A stretch of DNA of 64,000 bases from contig DDTQ01000011.1 of NCBI GenBank assembly GCA_002344125.1, forward strand, positions 62,001 through 126,000. The letters run 5' to 3'. The notes under the pieces are model-generated. The model was not told the origin of the DNA and did no database searches. It saw only the letters and a list, made by a program, of their open reading frames with translations. The stretch comes from Ignavibacteria bacterium UBA2360 (lineage in GTDB: Bacteria > Bacteroidota > Ignavibacteria > Tepidaquicellales > OLB5). Numbering within the stretch: position 1 is the stretch's first letter; each line of letters starts with the position of its first letter. Below, piece after piece: positions 27,093 to 35,834 of the stretch. Position numbers and translations under genes: made by a program.

Positions 27093-27842
27093 GTGAAAAG
27101 GCAAAAGGCAAAAAGCAAAAATAATCCAGTAGTCATAGGAGTCATACCCGCGAGATATGGCTCAACCCGCCTGCCTGCAAAAGCCCTTGCAATGATACAC
27201 GGAAAACCAATGATCCGGCATGTTTACGAGAGATGCCTTAAATCTAAACTGCTGAGCGAAGTTCTGGTCGCAACTGATGATAAGCGGATTTTTGATGCTG
27301 TGATTAATTTTGGCGGAAATGCTGTAATGACATCAAAATCTCACAAAAGCGGCACAGATAGAATCGGCGAAGCGGTACGGAATATTAAATGTGATATTGT
27401 GGTAAATATCCAGGGCGATGAGCCGATGATAGCGCCGCGAAATATTGATAAAGCGATTGAACCGTTGATTAAGGATAGGAATATAAATGTTTCAACATTA
27501 TGTTTTAAGATTTCCGATAGTAAAGAAATATATAACCCGAATGTTGTTAAGGTAGTAATGGATTCAGAAGGCAATGCTTTATATTTTTCAAGGAGTGTAA
27601 TTCCATTTAACAGAGATAACACTAAAGCAGAATATTTCAAGCATATAGGTCTATATGTTTACAGAAAAGATTACCTGATGAAGCTTATAAAGATGAAGCC
27701 ATCAAGACTGGAGCTGACAGAAAAGCTTGAACAGCTCCGCGTATTGGAATCAGGCGAAAAGATCAGGGTAATAAAAACAAATACAGATTCTCATTCAGTT
27801 GATACAAAAGCAGATTTGGCAAACATTAGAAAACTATTATAA
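27093..27842 (+). CDS. kdsB: 3-deoxy-manno-octulosonate cytidylyltransferase
   Basis: A 249-residue nucleotidyltransferase that activates KDO as CMP-KDO for lipid A-core assembly. Motifs are IGVIPARYGSTRLPAKAL (nucleotide-binding loop), the NIQGDEPMI region with the metal-binding Asp, ALYFSRSVIPF and HIGLYVYRKDYL. The start is a GTG, eight bases after gatC; no ATG fits. The Lys-rich first ten residues may not all be translated. It implies a Gram-negative envelope with LPS. pyrG follows 12 bases later and supplies its CTP substrate. Confidence 0.96.
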   Translation: MKRQKAKSKNNPVVIGVIPARYGSTRLPAKALAMIHGKPMIRHVYERCLKSKLLSEVLVATDDKRIFDAVINFGGNAVMTSKSHKSGTDRIGEAVRNIKCDIVVNIQGDEPMIAPRNIDKAIEPLIKDRNINVSTLCFKISDSKEIYNPNVVKVVMDSEGNALYFSRSVIPFNRDNTKAEYFKHIGLYVYRKDYLMKLIKMKPSRLELTEKLEQLRVLESGEKIRVIKTNTDSHSVDTKADLANIRKLL

Positions 27843-27854
27843 CCATAATATAAC

Positions 27855-29471
27855 TTGAAAAACGTAAAATACATTTTTTTAACAGGCGGGGTTGTTTCTT
27901 CTTTGGGCAAAGGTATTGCCGCCTCATCGCTTGGCTTGCTGCTTAAATCAAGAGGTCTAAGGGTAACCATACAGAAGTTTGACCCGTACATAAATGTTGA
28001 TCCGGGCACAATGAGTCCGTACCAGCATGGTGAAGTATTTGTGACCGAAGACGGCGCAGAAAGTGACCTTGACCTGGGTCATTACGAGCGATTTATGGAT
28101 ATGGATATGTCCAAGGCGAACAATACTACAACAGGACAGGTATATTACGAAGTAATATCGCGCGAAAGGCGCGGTGATTATCTTGGCGCGACTGTTCAGG
28201 TGGTTCCCCACATTACAGATGAGATAAAGCGCCGCATGATGAAGCTTGGTGATTCAAAAAAATACGATGTAATTATTACGGAAATAGGCGGCACGGTGGG
28301 TGATATTGAATCACTGCCGTTCCTTGAGGCCATGAGGCAGCTTATGCTGAAGGTTGGCAGGGAAAATTCGCTTTCGATACACTTAACATATGTACCGTTC
28401 ATTGAAGCAGCCGGTGAAATCAAAACCAAGCCAACACAGCACAGCGTTAAAACACTGCTTGAAATTGGCATTCAGCCTGATATACTTGTAATACGCAGTC
28501 ACAACAGTATTTCAAGGGAAATTAAGGATAAAATAGCTTTGTTCTGCAATGTTCAGCCAAATTGCGTAGTATCGGCAAAGGATGTTTCTACAATTTACCA
28601 GGTGCCACTTGAATTATTGCGCGAAGGACTGGATGAAATAGTTGTAGAAAAACTGCATATAAAAAATGGCAAGACGAATGTTTCGAAATGGAAAAAACTT
28701 GTAAGCAGGATCAATAATCCGAAGAACGCAGTAACGGTTGGTATTTGCGGCAAATATAATATGGTGCCGGATGCGTATAAGAGCATACTGGAATCATTTG
28801 TACATGCGGGAGCTGAAAATGAAGTAAAAGTAAATATTAAATGGATATCCGCGCAGGACCTGGAGAAAGATAAAAACACAGGAAAATATCTAAGCGGCAT
28901 TGACGGATTGTTAGTTCCATACGGTTTCGGCGAGCGCGGTACGGAAGGAAAGATCCGCGCGATAAAATATGTACGTGAAAATAAAATTCCGTTCTTTGGA
29001 ATATGCTTCGGCATGCAGCTTGCTGTTGTAGAGTTCGCCCGCAACGTATTGAGACTTAAGGATGCCAACAGCGCTGAAATTAAGGAAACGAAAAATAATG
29101 TTATTGACCTGATGGAAGAGCAAAAGGGTATCACTGAAAAAGGCGGTACAATGAGGCTAGGCTCATACGCATGTACGGTAAAACGCGGCACCAAAACTTA
29201 CGCAACATACAAAGCGGTAAATATTCACGAGCGTCACCGCCACAGGTATGAGTTCAACAACAGATTCAGAAAACAATTTGAAGACGCGGGAATGATATTT
29301 TCGGGGATAAATCCGGATAAGGACCTGGTTGAAATTATTGAAATACCAAATCATCCGTGGTTTATAGCGTGTCAGTTCCACCCTGAATTAAAATCCAGGG
29401 CTACCAAGGCTCACCCGTTATTCAGAGAGTTCATTAATGCGTGTCTGAAGCATAAACGGAGAAGGAAATGA
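27855..29471 (+). CDS. pyrG: CTP synthase
   Basis: A 538-residue enzyme that makes CTP from UTP, ATP and glutamine. The N-terminal amidoligase has TGGVVSSLGKGIAASSLG and QKFDPYINVDPGTMSPYQHG. The C-terminal amidotransferase has PYGFGERG, the nucleophile Cys in FGICFGMQ and the catalytic QFHPELKSR. Length is normal. It begins with TTG at 27855, which gives the usual KYIFLTGG N-terminus. It is last in the gatC-kdsB-pyrG operon and is followed by a strong terminator. Confidence 0.97.
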   Translation: MKNVKYIFLTGGVVSSLGKGIAASSLGLLLKSRGLRVTIQKFDPYINVDPGTMSPYQHGEVFVTEDGAESDLDLGHYERFMDMDMSKANNTTTGQVYYEVISRERRGDYLGATVQVVPHITDEIKRRMMKLGDSKKYDVIITEIGGTVGDIESLPFLEAMRQLMLKVGRENSLSIHLTYVPFIEAAGEIKTKPTQHSVKTLLEIGIQPDILVIRSHNSISREIKDKIALFCNVQPNCVVSAKDVSTIYQVPLELLREGLDEIVVEKLHIKNGKTNVSKWKKLVSRINNPKNAVTVGICGKYNMVPDAYKSILESFVHAGAENEVKVNIKWISAQDLEKDKNTGKYLSGIDGLLVPYGFGERGTEGKIRAIKYVRENKIPFFGICFGMQLAVVEFARNVLRLKDANSAEIKETKNNVIDLMEEQKGITEKGGTMRLGSYACTVKRGTKTYATYKAVNIHERHRHRYEFNNRFRKQFEDAGMIFSGINPDKDLVEIIEIPNHPWFIACQFHPELKSRATKAHPLFREFINACLKHKRRRK

Positions 29472-29502
29472 TGTGTGATATCAGGTTTACAGAGGAATAA
29501 TA

Positions 29503-29531
29503 AAAAAACCCGGTATAACCGGGTTTTTTTT
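29503..29531 (+). terminator. Bidirectional terminator after pyrG
   Basis: The stem aaacccggt / accgggttt is flanked by an A-run on the left and a T-run on the right, so it can stop pyrG and the convergent DUF2442/ccm operon. Confidence 0.9.
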
Positions 29532-29555
29532 GTAACCAAAAAATACATTGAAGAA

Positions 29556-29777
29556 TTAATTCAAATCAATCCCTAATAATTCATCTATATGATAAACTTC
29601 ATCACTATCTTCAAAATCCAGACTTATACCACCTGAAATATGGTAAGCTTTCTTTTGTGAAGGGCTGAGTTTTTTTATTTCAGGAAACTTGTTTACGGGT
29701 ATAGAAAGAATTCTGCCGCCATGCAGGTGTATCCGCATAGTAACTTTATCAAAATCTACTTTGATCATTCCTTGCAA
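29556..29777 (-). CDS. DUF2442-type small protein
   Basis: A 73-residue protein with the DUF2442 pattern: a short strand VTMRIHLHGGRILSIPVNKF, FPEIKKLSPSQKKAY and a C-terminal VYHIDELLGIDL that resembles the DED....LL end of the family. Met4 (MIKVDFDK) is an alternative start at 29768. It lies 20 bases after ccmE at the end of the ccm operon. DUF2442 proteins are often next to DUF4160 proteins in toxin-antitoxin-like pairs; none is seen here. Function unknown. Confidence 0.7.
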   Translation of the reverse strand: MQGMIKVDFDKVTMRIHLHGGRILSIPVNKFPEIKKLSPSQKKAYHISGGISLDFEDSDEVYHIDELLGIDLN

Positions 29778-29797
29778 TACATTGGAGTTTACCCAAC

Positions 29798-30190
29798 TTA
29801 CATACTTGATTTCTTTACATCCTGGCCATCGCCTTCATACTTAGAAGGACATTTGGTAAGTACTTCTGTTGCGTGAAAATTACCGTCTTTCATTTTGCCT
29901 TTGGCAACAACACTTTCAGCCATTTTGAAGTTGTTGGGTTCTGCTCCATCGAGCACTACCTTCATTTCAACATTACTTTCATCTTTCATATAGAAAGTGA
30001 ATTTATTGGTTGATGCGTCAAACTTAGCGTCTTTTTCTTTGACCCATGTACCTTTTACCTGGGTTTTTTTGTGTGTTTCCGATGCATGCTGAAAGTTAGC
30101 ATACTCAACCTTTGTATCAACAAAAGCGAAGAAACCAACCACAATGAAGACTACGATTATTATGGCACCTATTAGGTAACGTTTATTCAT
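29798..30190 (-). CDS. ccmE: Cytochrome c maturation protein CcmE, CxxxY variant
   Basis: A 130-residue haem chaperone. It has one N-terminal membrane anchor (residues 5-24, LIGAIIIVVFIVVGFFAF) and a periplasmic OB-fold domain (VKGTWVKEKDAKFDASTNKF, VVAKGKMKDGNFHATEVL). In classical CcmE a His in an HxxxY motif binds haem covalently. Here the motif at 29837-29851 reads C-P-S-K-Y after ATEVLTK, so Cys replaces His. CxxxY CcmE proteins are known from Desulfovibrio and some archaea in a variant Ccm system. It sits downstream of ccmC, ccmD and a HicB-like gene; ccmA, B, F, G and H are not in the window. Confidence 0.92.
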   Translation of the reverse strand: MNKRYLIGAIIIVVFIVVGFFAFVDTKVEYANFQHASETHKKTQVKGTWVKEKDAKFDASTNKFTFYMKDESNVEMKVVLDGAEPNNFKMAESVVAKGKMKDGNFHATEVLTKCPSKYEGDGQDVKKSSM

Positions 30191-30231
30191 GATATTAATT
30201 AATTAATTTTATAAATTCTGCTGTTGTTAAA

Positions 30232-30504
30232 CTATACTGCTTGATAGTGGATATTAAATCTTTCAACTATGTTTTCCGGTTCTATTATTAAAGGGTTAGC
30301 ATTATCAGGAACAGGTCTCGTGAACGGAAGTTTCATATCAACTGATACTTCTATATAACCTTCGACTGCTTCGATCAGCATATTTTTTGCTTCCTCAACA
30401 GTATCACCCTGTGATGCAACATCAAGATCAAGGCACAAGGAACTGTATCCGCCGTCTTCTTCTTTAATAATAAGCGAGTTAAATTCCAGAATTATATCAT
30501 CCAT
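30232..30504 (-). CDS. HicB-like protein, orphan, inside the ccm operon
   Basis: A 90-residue protein with the HicB/UPF0150 fold pattern: IIKEEDGGYSSLCLDLDVAS, QGDTVEEAKNMLIEAVEGYI and a Pro-rich tail. It has no clear C-terminal ribbon-helix-helix or HTH segment, which HicB antitoxins often carry, and no HicA gene is adjacent. It begins five bases after ccmD and ends 41 bases before ccmE, so it is cotranscribed with cytochrome c maturation genes. Whether it is a relic antitoxin or a protein adapted to a new role cannot be told from sequence. Confidence 0.8.
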   Translation of the reverse strand: MDDIILEFNSLIIKEEDGGYSSLCLDLDVASQGDTVEEAKNMLIEAVEGYIEVSVDMKLPFTRPVPDNANPLIIEPENIVERFNIHYQAV

Positions 30505-30509
30505 AAGAA

Positions 30510-30632
30510 TTACTCCTTTTCGATTTTCTTAATTTTTTTATCCAGTGAAAGCATATAGAGGAAAACACCCAGCCATAAAATAAGTGTTACGCCGAGTACA
30601 ACGTAATTCTGGTTTTGCGCGAAAAAATCCAT
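30510..30632 (-). CDS. ccmD: CcmD-like small membrane protein
   Basis: A 40-residue frame too short for usual cut-offs. It reads MDFFAQNQNYVVLGVTLILW and then a hydrophobic stretch followed by LSLDKKIKKIEKE, so one membrane helix and a basic C-terminus, the CcmD layout. Its ATG shares a base with the TAA stop of ccmC (TAATG) and its stop lies five bases before the HicB-like gene. CcmD helps release holo-CcmE from the CcmABC complex. Position between ccmC and ccmE and the topology both support the call. Confidence 0.88.
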   Translation of the reverse strand: MDFFAQNQNYVVLGVTLILWLGVFLYMLSLDKKIKKIEKE

Positions 30633-31285
30633 TAGCTGCTCTCCTTTAAATTCAGTTTAGCAATTCTGACCCTGAGGTTCAGCATCCATACATACAGGCC
30701 GGTGAAACCTGCGAGTGATGAGAGAAAAACGATAAGCATGTTCGTATCCATTTTTACTTTACCACTTGAATTCACAATGGGATCAGGGTGAAGTGAATCA
30801 ACTATCCTTGGAAAAATAAATATAAAGAAAGGTACTGTGATCCCCGCTAAAATAGAATACACCGATGAAAGCTTGGCGCGCTGTTCCTCAGATTCCACCG
30901 CGCTGCGAAGCGCGAAGTACGCGCCGTAAACCAATATAAGAACAAAGATAGAGGTTTGCCTCGGGTCCCAGTTCCAGAAGGCGCCCCATTCAAACTTAGC
31001 CCAAACCGCGCCGGTTACCGTTGCCAATATAGCAAATATCAATCCCAGTGCGGCAGATGATGCCGCTTTGTAATCGTATAATATATCACGCTTGCGAATA
31101 TATTGCGCGCCGTAAACAAGCGCCATTACAAACGCAACTGTACTTACCCAGGCTGTGGGAACGTGAAAATAAAGTATCCTTGCGCGCTCGCCCATATTAC
31201 CAACTGCGGGTATTGGCGCAACAATAGCGAAGCAAATTACAGCCGTAAGCCAGATAAATAAACCGTATTTTAATAATTTATCCAT
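30632..31285 (-). CDS. ccmC: Haem exporter / haem-handling protein CcmC
   Basis: A 217-residue protein with six membrane segments. The periplasmic tryptophan-rich haem-binding motif is WGAFWNWDPRQTS (residues about 106-118). The flanking conserved His residues are in ILYFHVPTAWVS near 41 and DSLHPDP near 170, which would ligate haem. CcmC loads haem onto CcmE. The usual order is kept, with ccmD following by a one-base stop/start overlap. It starts three bases after the PH-domain gene. Confidence 0.94.
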   Translation of the reverse strand: MDKLLKYGLFIWLTAVICFAIVAPIPAVGNMGERARILYFHVPTAWVSTVAFVMALVYGAQYIRKRDILYDYKAASSAALGLIFAILATVTGAVWAKFEWGAFWNWDPRQTSIFVLILVYGAYFALRSAVESEEQRAKLSSVYSILAGITVPFFIFIFPRIVDSLHPDPIVNSSGKVKMDTNMLIVFLSSLAGFTGLYVWMLNLRVRIAKLNLKESS

Positions 31286-31288
31286 TTG

Positions 31289-31795
31289 TTAAGTTAAATT
31301 TTCTACTGTATCATCGTCATCAAGGAATTCAACTCCCCTGACACGTTTTACATCACGTCTTTGTTCAACATTTTTCCTTATACTGTTCATTAACTCCGCC
31401 GGGTTAGGAATTGCCTTCAGAAGGAAATTTCCGGAAGTTTTATCAGAAGTAGTTAAAGCAACATTACCCAGCTTAAAAAGTCTCTGCCAGAACGGTTCAT
31501 ACATATCAACATCTCTTACCCTGTATAATTCCATCGCCTCGGTCTTTTTGGAAAATATTCCCGTTGTGTAAAAAATCCTTTCGGTAGTTACTTTGTATTT
31601 GTGATTTTTTACGACCAGCCACTTAACGAAAATATATGCTAAAGGAATAAGCACAAGAACCGCAGCTAAAGGAAAGAATAAAAGACTGAGCACAATAATT
31701 CCCAAAGAAATGATGCCCATTGAAACAAATATCCCAAAGTTAAGTACTTGAGATTGAGAGCCTTCCCATACAATTTGTTCCTGTGTTTCGCTCAT
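31289..31795 (-). CDS. PH-domain (bPH2, YdbS-like) membrane protein
   Basis: A 168-residue protein with two adjacent membrane helices at about 18-65 (FGIFVSMGIISLGIIVLSLL, PLAAVLVLIPLAYIFVKWLV), followed by a bacterial PH domain: HKYKVTTERIFYTTGIFSKK, MELYRVRDVDMYEPFWQRLF and a short strand VALTTSD. It is first in the operon with ccmC, three bases ahead of it, and divergent from a glycosyltransferase gene. Role unknown; the link to cytochrome maturation rests on position. Confidence 0.85.
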   Translation of the reverse strand: MSETQEQIVWEGSQSQVLNFGIFVSMGIISLGIIVLSLLFFPLAAVLVLIPLAYIFVKWLVVKNHKYKVTTERIFYTTGIFSKKTEAMELYRVRDVDMYEPFWQRLFKLGNVALTTSDKTSGNFLLKAIPNPAELMNSIRKNVEQRRDVKRVRGVEFLDDDDTVENLT

Positions 31796-31968
31796 AAATT
31801 AACGTTTAATCATTAATTTCACAATTTAATGTGTAAAAATAGCGATTAATACTTTTATAAAAAATAATATTAGTCATACTTTTTTGTGACGAATGTCATT
31901 AAAACTGAGTTAAATGATACTATACTAATTCAATTGTAAAAGTGTTAATTATTTAAGAATTTACGCTA

Positions 31969-33090
31969 ATGAAAATAGCATTTTTATCACCATTTTACCC
32001 GTTTAGAGGGGGGATTGCGCAATTTGGCGACTCACTTTACCTTGCGCTTGCCCAAAACAACGAAGTGAAGGCTTTCACTTTCACCCGCCAGTACCCGAAG
32101 GTGCTCTTCCCGGGTAAAACGCAGTATGTATCAGAAAGCGACCTAAACAGGAATATTCCAGTAACACGTGTGCTGGATAGTATTAATCCGTTTACGTGGA
32201 ATAAAACAGCTAAAGAGATTATCAAATTCAAACCTGATATTGTATTGATAAGTTACTGGATGCCTTTCTTCGCCCCGGCTTTCGGCAAGATAGCTGGTTT
32301 GCTTAAAAGTAACGGGATCAAAATAATCGGGCTAATGCACAATGTTATTGCCCATGAAAAAAGATTTGGCGACGAAGCATTAACGAAATATTTTTTCAAC
32401 AAGTGCGATGGTTTTGTATTGCTCAATAAATCATCTGAAAAGGATCTGCTGGAATTGAAACCGGATGCAAAGTATATAATTCACTCTCATCCGCTTTACG
32501 ATCACTATGGAAGTAAAATAGAACAAAACAAAGCCAAAGAGAATCTTGGTATTCCTTTGGATAAAAAGGTAATATTATTTTTTGGGTTCATACGTGATTA
32601 TAAGGGCTTGGATCTGTTGATAGAATCAATGAAGAACTTGGATGACGACTATATACTGCTGATTGCCGGCGAGGTTTACGGTGATTTCAAAAAATACGAT
32701 GAGCTTATAGACAGATTAAAACTGCGGAGCAGAATAAACCTGCAGGTTAGATATATACCGGAAACTGAAATCCCCGTGTTTTTTTCAGCGGCTGATGTTT
32801 GTGTGCTCCCCTACCGCACGGCTACGCAGAGCGGCATTGTTGGCATAGCTTATCATTTCGATCTGCCGGTCATTGTGACAGATGTTGGCGGGCTTGCAGA
32901 GATGGTGGAAGAAAATAAAACAGGGTTGATAATTGGGAAAAGCGGTTCAGCAGATTTGACAGAAGCCATCAGTACATATTTTAACGATAATCTCGTGAGC
33001 AAATTCGTACCTTTTATTGCAGAATATAAAACACAAAATTCATGGAATGGGCTTGCAGACGTGATTACACGTCTCTCCACAAAATTGTAA
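31969..33090 (+). CDS. GT4-type glycosyltransferase
   Basis: A 373-residue GT-B glycosyltransferase. The N-terminus has SPFYPFRGGIAQFGDSL with the glycine loop. The C-terminal half has FFGFIRDYKGLDLLIESMKN, LLIAGEVYGDF and VCVLPYRTATQSGIVGIAYH followed by VIVTDVGGLAEMVEEN, which is the nucleotide-sugar-binding region (the usual EPxxxxxxE is replaced by a Gln-Ser-Gly-containing loop, as in many GT4 members). It probably acts on a lipid-linked or surface polysaccharide in the cytoplasm; donor and acceptor cannot be told. It stands alone between divergent and unrelated genes. Confidence 0.88.
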   Translation: MKIAFLSPFYPFRGGIAQFGDSLYLALAQNNEVKAFTFTRQYPKVLFPGKTQYVSESDLNRNIPVTRVLDSINPFTWNKTAKEIIKFKPDIVLISYWMPFFAPAFGKIAGLLKSNGIKIIGLMHNVIAHEKRFGDEALTKYFFNKCDGFVLLNKSSEKDLLELKPDAKYIIHSHPLYDHYGSKIEQNKAKENLGIPLDKKVILFFGFIRDYKGLDLLIESMKNLDDDYILLIAGEVYGDFKKYDELIDRLKLRSRINLQVRYIPETEIPVFFSAADVCVLPYRTATQSGIVGIAYHFDLPVIVTDVGGLAEMVEENKTGLIIGKSGSADLTEAISTYFNDNLVSKFVPFIAEYKTQNSWNGLADVITRLSTKL

Positions 33091-33214
33091 TTTCCAAATT
33101 ATTACCCTTCATTTCTTACCAATTTTCAGTAATCAATTGGGATAATTTTCTGTTGTTTATGTATGTCAACATCATTATATTAAATTAAATCAACCAAAAT
33201 AATTTTAAAAATTT

Positions 33215-34870
33215 ATGAAATATTTACTTTTTGCTGTAATTTTTTGTGTCTTAGGAACAATTTCTCTTCACGCGGAAGATAATAATTATGTACCCGGCGA
33301 AATAATAGTGATGCTGAAGGCCGGTGAAAATGTTAACAAACTTTCCAATTCATTTGGGTTTATGGGTATGGTTGTAAAAGAACCGGTTGTTGAATATATG
33401 AATATATGGCTGTACAAGTTTGATAACAACAGGATAAGCGCTCAAACAATGCTGAATGAAGTAAAAAAACATCCTTCAGTAAGTGTTGCGCAGTTTAACC
33501 ATTATGTAACTGAAAGATCAGTTACGCCAAACGATACACGCTTTGGCGAAATGTGGGGATTGAACAATACAGGTCAATCCGGCGGAACGGTTGACGCGGA
33601 TATTGACGCACCAGAAGCCTGGGAACTTTCCACAGGCGGTTTAACTGCTGCAGGCGATACAATTGCTTCAGCGGTAATTGATGGCGGATTTTATCTTAAT
33701 CATACAGATATGAACTTCTGGAAAAACTGGTATGAAATTGCAGGAAACGGAATTGACGATGATTCAAACGGTTATGTAGATGACGTTAACGGATGGAATG
33801 CTTACAATAACAACGGAAACGTTACGGCAAGCGGAACCCACGGAACTCATGTATCGGGTACAATTGGCGCACGCGGAAATAATAATCTTGGTGTTACAGG
33901 CGTTAACTGGAACATAAAAGTAGTTGCGATCCAGGGCTCATCGGGAACGGAATCTATCGTATTGAGAGCTTACGGTTATGCTCTGAAGTTAAGGAGAATG
34001 TATAACCAGACAAACGGAGTAAAGGGTGCATTCATCGTTTCAACCAATTCCTCGTTCGGGGTTGATTACGGTCAGCCGGCTAATTACCCGCTGTGGTGCG
34101 CTTTTTACGATTCATTAGGCAGCGCAGGAATTTTGAGCGCATGCGCAACCGCAAACCTGAATATAAATGTTGACGTACAGGGTGATATACCTACGTCATG
34201 TCCGAGTGATTTTATGGTTGCGGTTACAAACACAACAAACACAGATGCAAAGAATTCAGGCGCAGCATATGGTTTGACTACTATTGATCTCGGCGCGCCG
34301 GGAACAAACGTACTTTCAACAACCACAGCCAGCAATTACGGCACATCTACCGGCACATCAATGGCAACACCGCATGTTGCGGGAGCGATCGCATTCATGT
34401 ATTCTGTGGCTCCGCTTTCGTGGATCCAGCAGTACAAAGTAACGCCCGGGCCGTATGCACTGGAAGTAAAACAAAAAATTATGCAGGGTGTAGATATTAA
34501 GCCCTCAATGATAAATACAGTATCAAAGGGTAGATTAAATCTTTATAACAGCGCAATATTGATGCAGAATCTTGTAAGCGTTGGTAACCAGACAAATGAG
34601 ATACCTGCACTTTTCAGGCTTTACCAGAACTATCCAAATCCGTTCAATCCTTCAACAGTTCTCGCATTTGATATGCCAAAAGAAGGATTTGCTTCACTGA
34701 AGATCTACAATTCAATTGGGCAGGAAGTAGCAGTGTTGATAGAGGGTATTGTTAAAGCAGGTTCACACCAGAAAGTATTTAACGCTTCAGCGCTGCCAAG
34801 CGGAATATACTTCTATAAGTTTATGACAGATGGTTTCAGCGACGTTAGAAAAATGTCACTGATAAAATAA
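33215..34870 (+). CDS. Secreted subtilisin-like serine protease (S8) with T9SS sorting domain
   Basis: A 551-residue protein with a signal peptide ending at about residue 20. Residues about 25-100 resemble a fervidolysin/I9-type propeptide (YVPGEIIVMLKAGENVNKL). The triad is Asp156 (SAVIDGGFY), His209 (GTHGTHVSGT) and Ser382 (GTSMATPHVAGA), with DDDSNGYVDDVNGWN typical of the bacterial subclass. A T9SS type A domain forms the end (LYQNYPNPFNPSTVLAFDMP, then KMSLIK). Subtilase domain and tail differ clearly from the 713-residue protease at 4748-6889. It is followed by a terminator. Confidence 0.93.
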   Translation: MKYLLFAVIFCVLGTISLHAEDNNYVPGEIIVMLKAGENVNKLSNSFGFMGMVVKEPVVEYMNIWLYKFDNNRISAQTMLNEVKKHPSVSVAQFNHYVTERSVTPNDTRFGEMWGLNNTGQSGGTVDADIDAPEAWELSTGGLTAAGDTIASAVIDGGFYLNHTDMNFWKNWYEIAGNGIDDDSNGYVDDVNGWNAYNNNGNVTASGTHGTHVSGTIGARGNNNLGVTGVNWNIKVVAIQGSSGTESIVLRAYGYALKLRRMYNQTNGVKGAFIVSTNSSFGVDYGQPANYPLWCAFYDSLGSAGILSACATANLNINVDVQGDIPTSCPSDFMVAVTNTTNTDAKNSGAAYGLTTIDLGAPGTNVLSTTTASNYGTSTGTSMATPHVAGAIAFMYSVAPLSWIQQYKVTPGPYALEVKQKIMQGVDIKPSMINTVSKGRLNLYNSAILMQNLVSVGNQTNEIPALFRLYQNYPNPFNPSTVLAFDMPKEGFASLKIYNSIGQEVAVLIEGIVKAGSHQKVFNASALPSGIYFYKFMTDGFSDVRKMSLIK

Positions 34871-34892
34871 GGTCAATTAACAAAAATTCATA

Positions 34893-34922
34893 AACCCGGA
34901 AATTTCATTCCGGGTTTTTTAT
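34893..34922 (+). terminator. Terminator after the second subtilase
   Basis: The stem aacccgga / tccgggtt with an 8-base loop, followed by a T-run, 22 bases after the stop. Confidence 0.88.
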
Positions 34923-35168
34923 TTCTAAAAGAATCCATTTGTTTTGATAATTTTTCTTGTTAATTTTGATAGTATAATTTTAGCAGCACAAGCGGAGGTA
35001 ATTGCGGGTTAATGTAATACTCTTTTCAAAAGGGTCTTTATGTTTACCCGTATTTTTTTTGATCCCCTATGTTACTTATTCAATCAATTATTACACTGAA
35101 TTTGAATCAAAAAATTCTGAAATTGCACCTTAGATCAGCGTTATAAATTCTAAAAAATCAGGGTTTAT

Positions 35169-35834
35169 ATGAATAATTTTAATAAATTTGCTTTAGCGTT
35201 ATTTATACTATTTAACGTATTTTCCATCTATGCTCAACAGGAAGCTTTTACAATCACCGAAGGCGGCCAAAGCACTATATGCGGAAGAATTGTAATTGTT
35301 GACGCTATCTGGATGCAGGAAGGTTACATACACTGTGATATTTCAATACTTAAGAAGCAATACTCTAAGCCTGTAACAGGCGGATATAAAACAGGTGATG
35401 AGATCACAATTACAAGTGAACCCGGATGTACATATTATATAAATTCAATTACCAAGACCGGGGATGTAAAAAGTAAAGGTTCGGTAACACTTTCAAAGAC
35501 TCCCCCTGAAAACGGCATAGAAATTTTTAAAGATAAACTGATTCAGGAAGAGAACAATACATACCGCATAGGCGATTACAGCTGGTTTGTATCCGCCATC
35601 AGAAATGAAAACGGCGGCCCAACTGCTTATATTTCTATAACACGGAATACTGCGGAAACAGATAACCTTATCCTTGTAAGCGGTTCTGTTGTTTGGATGG
35701 GAGACAGGTTGTATAAGGTAGAAACTGTAACCGCACGTTCAGAATTTATCAAGACCGACCCTGAAAGGATATATGAACCGCTGCCCGGTAAGATCGAATA
35801 CAAAGCATTGAGTGAATTCCTGAATGAAAGATAA
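35169..35834 (+). CDS. Secreted protein of unknown function upstream of photolyase
   Basis: A 221-residue protein with a signal peptide (FALALFILFNVFSIYAQ, cleavage near residue 22). The mature part is rich in beta-strand patterns (GRIVIVDAIWMQEGYIHCDI, DEITITSEPGCTYYINSITK, SWFVSAIRNENGGPTAYISI). It contains three Cys, no catalytic motif and no T9SS domain. I do not recognise a family. Its end overlaps the start of the photolyase gene by 11 bases, so the two may be cotranscribed, though no functional link is evident. Confidence 0.7.
   Translation: MNNFNKFALALFILFNVFSIYAQQEAFTITEGGQSTICGRIVIVDAIWMQEGYIHCDISILKKQYSKPVTGGYKTGDEITITSEPGCTYYINSITKTGDVKSKGSVTLSKTPPENGIEIFKDKLIQEENNTYRIGDYSWFVSAIRNENGGPTAYISITRNTAETDNLILVSGSVVWMGDRLYKVETVTARSEFIKTDPERIYEPLPGKIEYKALSEFLNER

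Noticed and set aside
28595..29194. Minus-strand open frame of 199 residues
   Set aside because: It is antisense to pyrG, which has a complete CTP synthase sequence.
29556..30504. A complete HicAB or DUF2442/DUF4160 toxin-antitoxin pair
   Set aside because: No toxin partner frame could be found next to either small gene.
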